DNA from: Planctomycetales bacterium
Lineage (GTDB): Bacteria > Planctomycetota > Planctomycetia > Pirellulales > Lacipirellulaceae
Direction: 5' to 3'
DNA: 32,188 nt
Assembly: GCA_020427155.1 (NCBI GenBank)
Contig: JAGQOW010000051.1
Location: 1 to 32,188, forward strand
Below are positions 8,433-14,531 of the stretch, one piece after another. Within the stretch, counting starts at the first letter, position 1. Every line of letters starts with the position of its first letter. Made by a program: the position numbers and the translations under genes. Below the pieces are notes generated by a model. The model saw nothing but the letters and a program-made list of their open reading frames with translations. It did no database searches and had not been told where the DNA came from.

Positions 8433-8663
8433 ATGGCCGAAGATCAGTGGCAATCCGCAAAACAGGCTCTCGAAGTGATGTCCTCGCTGGAAGGGGTTGC
8501 GCGCCGCAATTATCTCAAGCATCTCAAGCGGACTTCCCCCAAGCTGGCCAAGGAAGTCAAAGAGCTGTTGGCGGCTGCATCTGCAGCCGAAGAGGACAGC
8601 TTTTTGGGAATGCCCGCCGCGCATGCGGAACCGTTTGACGTTGAGGATGTCGATCCGAGCTAA
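8433..8663 (+). CDS. Orphan 76-residue partner of the ECF sigma factor, resembles a pre-kinase segment
   Basis: Begins 3 bases after the sigma stop codon, so it is translationally linked. The protein is short, soluble and helical: DQWQSAKQALEVMSSLEGVARRNYLKHLKRTSP then KLAKEVKELLAAASAAEEDSFLGMP, ending in an acidic tail (DVEDVDPS). The pattern 'W..A...L....L....R..YL.......L..EV..LLAA...A..FL' is the N-terminal segment found before the kinase domain in Ser/Thr kinases encoded next to this sigma group. Here the frame stops where the kinase would begin and the downstream DNA encodes an unrelated gene on the other strand. It is therefore either a kinase remnant or a functional mini-regulator. 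There is no signal peptide and no cysteine. Confidence 0.65.
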   Translation: MAEDQWQSAKQALEVMSSLEGVARRNYLKHLKRTSPKLAKEVKELLAAASAAEEDSFLGMPAAHAEPFDVEDVDPS

Positions 8664-8667
8664 GCGC

Positions 8668-9240
8668 TCACTTCAGCAACTCGAGCAATTCTCGCATCCA
8701 GGCGGCATTGGCCGGCCAGGCCGGCGCGGTGACGAGGTTGCCGTCGACACAAACGCTGTCCAGCCCAGCACTCGGCTGATCCCAAATTGCTCCCGAACGC
8801 TCCAGTTCTGGACGCAAGCTGGGATAGGCCTGGCACCTTCGTCCTTCGACGACATTAGCGGCAGTCAGTATCTGCGGGCCGTGGCACGTAGCAGCAATCG
8901 GTTTTTCTTGTTCGGCGAAGTGCCGTACAAGATTCACCACCCGGTCATCGAGTTGCAAATACTCTGGCGAGCGTCCGCCGGGAATCACGAGCGCATCGTA
9001 CTGCTCGGGCTTCACGTCTCTCCAATCGATACTGATCGAGAAATTGTGCCCGCGCTTTTCGCTGTAGGTCTGATGGCCTTCGAAATCGTGGATCGCGGTT
9101 ACGACCGTGTCGCCCGCTGCTTTGTCTGGACAAGCCGTGTCGACGGTGTGCCCCACGGTCTGCAGTATCTGAAGTGGAACCATCGCTTCGTAGTCTTCTA
9201 CAAAGTCGCCCACTAACATGAGAATTCGCTTGGCATCCAT
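8668..9240 (-). CDS. DJ-1/PfpI family protein (class I glutamine amidotransferase-like)
   Basis: A 190-residue flavodoxin-like protein. Visible landmarks are the N-terminal strand RILMLVGDFVEDYE with the family acidic residue near Glu15-Glu18, the loop YDALVIPGGRSPEYL (81-95), and the nucleophile elbow AATCHGPQ with Cys119-His120. This set fits PfpI-like proteases/deglycases and related DJ-1 stress proteins; activity cannot be decided from the motif alone. Its stop codon is 4 bases from the stop of the convergent sigma-partner gene, leaving no room for a terminator between them. An AAGGA-like sequence is about 14 bases upstream of the ATG. It is about 140 bases downstream of a thioesterase gene on the same strand. 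Confidence 0.88.
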   Translation of the reverse strand: MDAKRILMLVGDFVEDYEAMVPLQILQTVGHTVDTACPDKAAGDTVVTAIHDFEGHQTYSEKRGHNFSISIDWRDVKPEQYDALVIPGGRSPEYLQLDDRVVNLVRHFAEQEKPIAATCHGPQILTAANVVEGRRCQAYPSLRPELERSGAIWDQPSAGLDSVCVDGNLVTAPAWPANAAWMRELLELLK

Positions 9241-9383
9241 AATGGCTTATCAATCCTTGGTTACGAGATTAGTAGTCCGACGATAGGAACCAGCGGCCCC
9301 AAGGCCATTGCCTATTGCTGCCACCGGAAATCTCTGCTTCCTCTGTCAGCAAGTTTCTTACAGCTTCAAACGGCCTCAAGATC

Positions 9384-9767
9384 CTAATGTCGTTCGAGCA
9401 AGCATTCTGGGATTCGCTGGACCTCTCCCGCAGGATCGATGCAGGCGAGCGTGCTCTTGCCCTCTGCGAGCAGCGAATCGCCGCGGTAGACAAAATAGCT
9501 GTGGTCGAGTCTTGCCGCTGTCACCCGATCCACGCGGGTCACTAAACGCAGAGAATCGCCGAATCGTGCAGGCAGCATATAACGACACGAAATACTGTGC
9601 ACCACCATCAGAATTCCCTGGCGTTCCAGTTCGGCATAGTCGAGCCCGACCGACTCGAGCATCTTCACACGAGCTAGTTCGAAGTATTTGAAATAGTTGG
9701 CATGGTGGACAATGCCTTGGCCATCGGTTTCGTAATACCTGACTTCAATGTCAATTTCGTGTTGCAT
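9384..9767 (-). CDS. YbgC/FadM-type acyl-CoA thioesterase (4-hydroxybenzoyl-CoA thioesterase family)
   Basis: A 127-residue single hot-dog protein that should hydrolyse acyl-CoA thioesters. The signature RYYETDGQGIVHHANYFKYFELAR at residues 10-33 carries the conserved catalytic aspartate (Asp15) and the following His-His-x-N-Y block. The rest (SCRYMLPARFGDSLRLVTRV, then SYFVYRGDSLLAEGKSTLACID) follows the family closely and its length is standard. The ATG at 9767 has only a weak ribosome site. It may be co-transcribed with the DJ-1-like gene downstream. The natural substrate (short-chain or aromatic CoA ester) is not predictable. Confidence 0.9.
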   Translation of the reverse strand: MQHEIDIEVRYYETDGQGIVHHANYFKYFELARVKMLESVGLDYAELERQGILMVVHSISCRYMLPARFGDSLRLVTRVDRVTAARLDHSYFVYRGDSLLAEGKSTLACIDPAGEVQRIPECLLERH

Positions 9768-9936
9768 GGGTAAGCCGACAGTGATCTGGGAAGATGCCGT
9801 GCAAGAGCCAAGCGATGGGGCAGGGCAGTATCGGGGGCATCGTAGCCCAATTTGCCCTCGAAGTCCAAGCCTGGCCCCAGCCTCAAGGCGGCCGCAGGAA
9901 AGAATGGCTCGCTAGAGGCGGAGATGACTCATTACG

Positions 9937-9965
9937 TTGCATTGCCCTTGCGACAGCCCTATATT
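9937..9965 (+). promoter_or_regulatory. Candidate housekeeping promoter for the tandem-ACT gene
   Basis: TTGCAT (9937-9942), a 17-base spacer, and TATATT (9960-9965). Transcription would start near 9972, about 45 bases before the ATG at 10017, which has its own AAGGAG. The rest of the 249-base gap 9768-10016 shows nothing else recognisable. Confidence 0.5.
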
Positions 9966-10016
9966 GGAACTCGGTAAAAGGGATGAATTGAATCTGCCCC
10001 GGAAGGAGCGAACATC

Positions 10017-10520
10017 ATGGCTGCAGGCGATTCGGGCGGAGAAGGAGCGGGCCTCGACTTTGCAACCTTGCGCGGACGTGACTACCCTTCGATCCGCCAG
10101 TTTACGGTATTTCTGGAAAACCGCGTGGGCCAGCTGCTCGAGGTGGTGCGGCGGTTTGAAGGGAGCAACGTTCGCATCGTCGCCCTCACGATTTCGGATT
10201 CGACCGAGTGCGCTGTTGTCCGCTTCCTGCTGAGTGACCCCGAGCAGGGGCGCGAAGTGCTCGAACGGGCTGGCCTGGCAATTGTCGAGTCCGATCTGAT
10301 TGGCGTGGAATTACCCGAAAGTCCTCAGCCCTTGTTGCGCGTCTGCACAGCCCTGCTGCAAGCCGAAGTCAATATCTCACAAGTCTATCCGCTGCTCACC
10401 CGGCCCCGGGGACGCCCTGCCGTAGCTCTGATGGTGGACAATATTGAGATGGCGATAGAGACCCTCGCCTCAAAAGGCTTCACCACCATCAACGAAGACG
10501 ACCTCAAAGATTGTGAATAG
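10017..10520 (+). CDS. Tandem ACT-domain protein
   Basis: A 167-residue protein composed of two ACT-type ligand-binding domains. The first, about residues 26-95, starts with the classic SIRQFTVFLENRVGQLLEVVRRFEGSNVRIVALTISD. The second, about 96-160, has LLRVCTALLQAEVNISQVYPLLTRPRGRPAVALMVDN. ACT pairs usually bind amino acids and act as small regulatory sensors. No catalytic or DNA-binding domain is attached, so this is a stand-alone sensor whose partner is not visible here. The ATG has AAGGAG at 10003-10008 with 8-base spacing, and a promoter-like sequence lies 50-80 bases upstream. A hairpin at 10561-10579 follows the stop. Confidence 0.85.
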   Translation: MAAGDSGGEGAGLDFATLRGRDYPSIRQFTVFLENRVGQLLEVVRRFEGSNVRIVALTISDSTECAVVRFLLSDPEQGREVLERAGLAIVESDLIGVELPESPQPLLRVCTALLQAEVNISQVYPLLTRPRGRPAVALMVDNIEMAIETLASKGFTTINEDDLKDCE

Positions 10521-10539
10521 AGATTAAGAAGATGTGAGT

Positions 10540-10556
10540 GGTCAGAGGTCAGGGGG
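10540..10556. repeat. Dispersed 17-bp repeat, copy 1
   Basis: The 17-mer GGTCAGAGGTCAGGGGG occurs here, 20 bases after the tandem-ACT stop, and again identically at 30105-30121 at the pyrD/trpS junction. It contains a direct repeat of GGTCAG. A diverged copy on the opposite strand is at 11409-11425 (13 of 17 matches). Confidence 0.55.
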
Positions 10557-10560
10557 GTAC

Positions 10561-10579
10561 CCGAGAACTTGCTTCTCGG
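10561..10579 (+). repeat. Hairpin with CCGAGAA/TTCTCGG arms
   Basis: CCGAGAACTTGCTTCTCGG forms a perfect 7-bp stem with a 5-base loop. It follows the tandem-ACT gene by 40 bases and has no T-run after it, so it is a poor classical terminator. The same arms recur at 20749-20768 with a different loop, suggesting a dispersed element. Confidence 0.5.
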
Positions 10580-10653
10580 ACGATTGTGCCCGCTCCCCCT
10601 GGCTTCCGACCCTCCGTCTTCACTTTCCCCCGACCTTGCTGCCTCGCTCGTCA

Positions 10654-11355
10654 ATGCCTATCCAAGTCACCTGCCCCAGCTGCCATACCCGGTTTACAGT
10701 CGGCGACCAACATGCCGGCAAGACTGGCGCTTGCCCAAAATGCAAGGGGCCGATCAAGATACCTGAACTAAGCGACCAGGTGGTCATCCATGCGCCGGAA
10801 CACGAAGCCGGGGCGGTCGATTCGAAAGGGCGGTCGGTTCTGAAGCCGATCAAGCGCAAAGAAACCAGGTTCAATACCACGGTATTTGCTGTCGTAGCTG
10901 GTTTGGTCGTCTTGGGAATTGCGGTGGCCTGGCTCGTAGGCAATAGCGATATGGGCGACAACCAGAACTGGGTACTGGCTGTGGGCGCCATCTTGATCGG
11001 TCCGGTGATTGCCTATGCCGGGTACTTTTTCTTACGCGATGACGAACTCGGGGCATACGAAGGATCTGGCCTGATCGTGAGATCGCTCAGCTGTGGGCTG
11101 GTCTATGCCCTGCTGTGGGGCGTCTATATGTTCCTCGGCACGCAATTGTTCAGCACCGAGGATTGGCAGGTCGGTCTGAGTATCGTGCAAATCCTTGGCC
11201 TTTGCGTGCCGATACTGGGCATGGGAACCTTGGCGGCTTTCGCTAGTTTTGATTTAGATCCTGCCACAGGATTCTTCCATTATGCGTTGTACCTGCTCGT
11301 GACGATTGGCCTGCGCCTTATCATGGGACTCTCGTTGCTTCCCGGAATGGCTTGA
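10654..11355 (+). CDS. Zinc-ribbon, five-helix membrane protein of unknown function
   Basis: A 233-residue protein. The N-terminus is a zinc ribbon with CPSC (Cys7, Cys10) and CPKC (Cys27, Cys30), followed by the conserved linker IKIP...VVIHAPEH...LKPIKRKETRF (residues 34-73) that I recognise from a planctomycete-specific family. Five hydrophobic segments follow, at about 77-95, 107-127, 143-161, 175-199 and 208-228. The start is taken as the ATG at 10654 because the family begins MPIQVTCP; the frame is open further upstream but that stretch looks non-coding and holds repeats. The ribbon probably faces the cytoplasm. No enzymatic motif is seen, and the function is unknown. Confidence 0.8.
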   Translation: MPIQVTCPSCHTRFTVGDQHAGKTGACPKCKGPIKIPELSDQVVIHAPEHEAGAVDSKGRSVLKPIKRKETRFNTTVFAVVAGLVVLGIAVAWLVGNSDMGDNQNWVLAVGAILIGPVIAYAGYFFLRDDELGAYEGSGLIVRSLSCGLVYALLWGVYMFLGTQLFSTEDWQVGLSIVQILGLCVPILGMGTLAAFASFDLDPATGFFHYALYLLVTIGLRLIMGLSLLPGMA

Positions 11356-11408
11356 ATCGAGCCGCTCAGGCGTCAGTCTATCGGGAGTTTCATGTGGCCC
11401 ACGCCACA

Positions 11409-11425
11409 CCCTCTAATCTCTGACT
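11409..11425. repeat. Degenerate third copy of the 17-bp repeat
   Basis: CCCTCTAATCTCTGACT matches the reverse complement of the 10540/30105 repeat at 13 of 17 positions. It sits between the membrane-protein stop and the HD-protein start, so like the other copies it occupies a gene boundary. Confidence 0.3.
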
Positions 11426-11456
11426 CATGCCCCCTTTGGCCTCTCGCCTCTTCACC

Positions 11457-12791
11457 ATGAATTCATTGAGAGAAATCCCTGAATTAGCTGCCCTCAGCAG
11501 TAGTCGGGCGTTGATTCGCATCCCACCGGATTTCGATGTGCCCCTGACCGATCGAGTCAAACGGCTCATTGATACTCCTCAATTTCGCCGGCTCGCTCAC
11601 ATCAGCCAATTGGGATTGGTTCGCCTCGTTTATCCGGCTGCTAACCATTCGAGGTTTGAACACTCGTTGGGCGTTTATCGCGTCGCGTTGCTCTTCCTGG
11701 CCCGGCTTGCAGGGGACGAGCGTTTTGCGGCTCTGATTCAGCCTCGCGATGCCGAGCGATTCTTAGCCGCAGCCTTGCTCCACGATCTCGGGCATTGGCC
11801 CTTTTGTCATCTGATCGAGGACCTTTGTCTTGACTCCATGCCTGGTCACGAATCATTTGCTGCGAACTTTCTTCAGCAACCCCAACTTGCAGACGTTCTG
11901 AAATCGCACTGGAGTATTGAACCCGTCGAGGTAGCCGGCCTGCTCACAGGCGAGTCAACCGATCAAAAGTCATGTGTTCTGCAGAGCATGCTTTCCGGGC
12001 CGATCGATGTCGACAAGATGGACTACCTGATGCGAGATAGCCTGCACGCCGGCGTGCCCTACGGCCGCAACTTCGATCAACCGCGGCTTATCCAAAGCCT
12101 TTGCCTCAATGAAGCTGGCGACGGTCTTGCGATTACCGACAAGGGCAAAACAGCTGCCGAGATGATGGTCTTCGCCCGCTACGTGATGTTTAGCGAAGTT
12201 TATTGGCACCATGCGGTTCGCTCTGCGACAGCCATGTTGCAACGAGCTTTCTTTCTCTTGTATCAGGAGATTGACCCCGAAGCATTGTTCGGGCTCTCTG
12301 ACCAACCAATGATCGACGCCCTGAAAAAAGTAGCCGGCCAAGGGCCCGCTCGCGAGTTGCTCATTGGACTGTTCGGCCCGACAAGGCAACTCTATAAGCG
12401 AGTTGCTCAGTATAGTCTCTTTCAGCAATCCGAAACGTACGAACTGCTTGCCAGGAAGCCCTATCCGTGGCTGGTTCGCTGCGCAGAACACTTTGCCGAT
12501 TTGGTGAGCTCAGAGCTCTCGCATCACGTTGCCGCCCACGAGGTGATCTTCGATGCCCCGCCGGTCAAACTCGAAGTGGAATTTGAGATGGATGTCCACT
12601 TTCCAAAAGAAGACTGCTATCGCCGTCTTGGCGACGTCTCTCCGGTGGTCAGAACTTTGGCGCGAGAACAATTTGACGATTATGTCAAACGAGTGAGAGT
12701 ATTCGTTCACCCACGCGTTGCCGCCAAAGTGCGCAGCTTGCCGCGGCTGACTCAGCTTCTCGCCGAGTCAGCCTCGCGAAGCAGCGAATAA
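11457..12791 (+). CDS. HD-domain phosphohydrolase (dNTPase/SAMHD1-like group)
   Basis: A 444-residue HD-superfamily protein. All elements of the metal site are visible, counting from the ATG at 11457: His69 in NHSRFEHSLG, His109-Asp110 in LLHDLGHWPF, and an aspartate in PIDVDKMDYLMRDSLHAG (about Asp186). The segment DRVKRLIDTPQFRRLAHISQLG just before the first histidine is typical of deoxynucleotide triphosphohydrolases and the archaeal/bacterial YdhJ-like proteins. A nucleotide is the likely substrate, but the exact one is not predictable. An in-frame ATG at 11427 would add 10 residues; neither start has a convincing ribosome site, and conservation appears to begin after the second. Its stop lies 6 bases from the stop of the convergent gene. 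Confidence 0.85.
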   Translation: MNSLREIPELAALSSSRALIRIPPDFDVPLTDRVKRLIDTPQFRRLAHISQLGLVRLVYPAANHSRFEHSLGVYRVALLFLARLAGDERFAALIQPRDAERFLAAALLHDLGHWPFCHLIEDLCLDSMPGHESFAANFLQQPQLADVLKSHWSIEPVEVAGLLTGESTDQKSCVLQSMLSGPIDVDKMDYLMRDSLHAGVPYGRNFDQPRLIQSLCLNEAGDGLAITDKGKTAAEMMVFARYVMFSEVYWHHAVRSATAMLQRAFFLLYQEIDPEALFGLSDQPMIDALKKVAGQGPARELLIGLFGPTRQLYKRVAQYSLFQQSETYELLARKPYPWLVRCAEHFADLVSSELSHHVAAHEVIFDAPPVKLEVEFEMDVHFPKEDCYRRLGDVSPVVRTLAREQFDDYVKRVRVFVHPRVAAKVRSLPRLTQLLAESASRSSE

Positions 12792-12797
12792 AGATCG

Positions 12798-13187
12798 CTA
12801 GCAGGCCGTGGAGAGCTCTTTCTGGGCTTCTGGTTGCGAAGCTGCGCGATACTCGGCAAAGTGCTCATCGATATCGCTCGTCGAGGCAAAACCCATCTCG
12901 ACCAGGATTTTTGCCATCGGCTTTACCCGGACCGATTGGTGGAACAGCAGGCTTGCAAGCTCTTCTTGCGTCAGCAACTGGGCCCGGACGGCCAACTCGC
13001 CAAATCGCACATGTGGCTCATCGGCTTGCAGGCGAAGTATCTCGAACACTTGCTTGACCGTGAGTTTCCCCGTGTCGATGGCCAAGGCTCCCAACTGCGG
13101 ACGCGAAGCCAACTGCTTCTCCAAGGCTTGAACAAACTGGTTTGACGAAATCATGCCATGCTTGACTAAGTAGAGTCCAAATTGCAT
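12798..13187 (-). CDS. Stand-alone tandem MshEN-like repeat protein (possible cyclic-di-GMP receptor)
   Basis: A 129-residue protein made almost wholly of four copies of a 24-residue motif of the form (R)LGxxLxxxGxLxxxxLxxxLxxQ: residues 2-25, 31-54, 61-84 and 90-113. The spacers are 5, 6 and 5 residues. Two such motifs with a 5-residue spacer make one MshEN domain, the cyclic-di-GMP-binding N-terminal domain of type II secretion and type IV pilus ATPases; here two domains stand in tandem with no ATPase. The leading Arg is kept only in motif 3 (RFGELAVRAQLL); the others begin QFG, QLG and PMA, so binding may be weakened or different. There is no signal peptide or membrane segment. A nested palindrome lies 44-75 bases upstream of its start. 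Confidence 0.7.
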   Translation of the reverse strand: MQFGLYLVKHGMISSNQFVQALEKQLASRPQLGALAIDTGKLTVKQVFEILRLQADEPHVRFGELAVRAQLLTQEELASLLFHQSVRVKPMAKILVEMGFASTSDIDEHFAEYRAASQPEAQKELSTAC

Positions 13188-13718
13188 AGCGGGCCCCAGG
13201 GGTTAAGGTGAATTGTGCTGAATAAACCTCGCGAATGGGCGTGGCGTACGCCTCTGATTCGCATACTGATACGGCAGTAAGTTCTGTAAAAAGGTAGGTC
13301 AGCTAATCCTGACTAAGGTCAACTTCCCCAGGGGTTGTGCAATGATCTTCAGTCCCCCTCCCCCGAACGACCAGCAGGCTCGCTACGATCCGTATTAAGG
13401 GTACTTGATAGCCCCATTTCCGATGAAACTTTGACCGCGAGTGAGTTGCCCCCCGCGATTCGTCAGGCTGATTAGCCTCAGCAGGCCACATTCGTCAAAC
13501 TCTGGCCAATCGCTCAAAAACATAACCGTGATAAACTGGAGAGGATGGGGGTAGTGTGCCGATGAGTTGTTGTGGACAGAGTTGACACTCTCGTCCGACA
13601 CGCATGGGAAGCGCGTCGACGACACTCCCCAGAGAAAGTGCCTAGCAATCGAAGCTTCGTACTCGCTCCACTCCGCTGAGATCGTTGGGCAATCTACTCG
13701 ACTGTCCGGCCCGCAACC
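13188..13718. other. 531-bp intergenic region between divergent genes
   Basis: No convincing gene. Short open frames on the minus strand lack ribosome sites and family resemblance. It holds the nested palindrome at 13231-13262, a TTGACA at 13582-13587 without a matching -10 box, and small inverted repeats such as AGGCT-GATT-AGCCT near 13467. It presumably contains the promoters of the tandem MshEN gene (minus) and the RNase H-like gene (plus). Confidence 0.5.
13231..13262. promoter_or_regulatory. Nested palindrome upstream of the tandem MshEN gene
   Basis: Outer arms GCGAAT (13231-13236) and ATTCGC (13257-13262) enclose a perfect 10-bp palindrome GGCGTACGCC (13243-13252), nearly concentric. 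It lies 44-75 bases upstream of the start codon at 13187, the usual place for an operator. It could also fold in the mRNA leader. The regulator is unknown. Confidence 0.4.
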
Positions 13719-14381
13719 ATGATTGCCAACTCCCCCCATTTCTTGCTTTTTTCAGAAGCAAGTCGACAGCCTCACTCCGCCCAATCCTGGCGGTTTGTAC
13801 TTCAGAACGTTGAAACCAATCGCCGCTTCTGTGCCACCGATACCGAGTCGACCGACTGTGGAGAAAGGCTGGAGTTGTTAGCAGTGGTACGCGGCTTGGA
13901 AGCTCTTGATGCACCGTCGCGCGTGACCTTGGTAACCAAGAGTCGCTACGTTAGCCGCGGCATCAAGTCGGGACTGCCCGAGTGGCGCAGAAATGACTGG
14001 CGCTGGGAGCGTTTTGGTCGGATGGTCCCAGTACGGGATCACGATCTCTGGCAGCGCGTCGATCGGGCGTTGCGCTTCCATCAGCTTGACTGCCAGGCCT
14101 GGCATTTCGACTCGGCAGGCGAAGGCCTTGGAGAGTTCAGCGAAAGTAGCGACGAAATCGCTGCTCCTGCCAGCATGCAGAATAAGAGATTTGCTCGCAT
14201 TGCTTGTACGACTAGAAATGGCGCAGTTGCAAAAAAACATGTGTGCGAATCAGCACAGGCGTCTGCGAAACCCAAGCTGGTCGATCACTTCCGCGAGAGA
14301 ATTCATCGAGTCGGCCATTTGCCACACGCTCTCAAGGCCTTGGCAGGGCCCATGCGACAGGCTCTCGGGGCCCCTGGCTGA
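13719..14381 (+). CDS. RNase H-fold protein with altered catalytic residues
   Basis: A 220-residue protein whose first 150 residues follow RNase HI. LFSEAS (10-15) matches strand 1, GERLELLAVVRGLEAL (48-63) matches the NRMELMAAIVALEAL helix, TLVTKSRYVSRGIKSG (70-85) matches the STDSQYVRQGI strand/helix, and DHDLWQRVDRALRFHQL (107-123) matches the VDLWQRLDAALGQH segment. Of the four metal-binding acids in E. coli RNase HI, Asp10 is Glu13 here, Glu48 is kept (Glu52), Asp70 is replaced by Lys74, and Asp134 may correspond to Asp145 in SESSDEIA. Lys in place of Asp70 should abolish normal two-metal catalysis. The C-terminal 70 residues are basic and unrecognised. It may bind nucleic acid without cutting it. 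It is a single gene; the ATG at 13719 has no strong ribosome site. Confidence 0.7.
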   Translation: MIANSPHFLLFSEASRQPHSAQSWRFVLQNVETNRRFCATDTESTDCGERLELLAVVRGLEALDAPSRVTLVTKSRYVSRGIKSGLPEWRRNDWRWERFGRMVPVRDHDLWQRVDRALRFHQLDCQAWHFDSAGEGLGEFSESSDEIAAPASMQNKRFARIACTTRNGAVAKKHVCESAQASAKPKLVDHFRERIHRVGHLPHALKALAGPMRQALGAPG

Positions 14382-14531
14382 TCTGCACAGAATGCCAACT
14401 GAACGCGTGAATCGGTCTCGATTTTTATGCGATTTGAAACCATCTCTCGGCCGACCTTAGGTGGGGACCCGGTTTTTGCAGCAAGCCGAACCAATTTCAA
14501 GTAAAATTAGAGCTAGAGAAGGATGACCTCC

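Noticed and set aside
13582..13610. TTGACA as a -35 box upstream of the RNase H-like gene
   Set aside because: No acceptable -10 hexamer lies 15-19 bases downstream.
13303..13739. Short minus-strand open frames in the region upstream of the RNase H-like gene
   Set aside because: Composition is not protein-like, there are no ribosome sites, and they overlap each other and the start of a better-supported gene.
14461..14480. Sigma-54-like GGGGACCCGGTTTTTGCA upstream of glgB
   Set aside because: The GG to GC distance is 11 or more, not 10, and the conserved GGCA core is missing.
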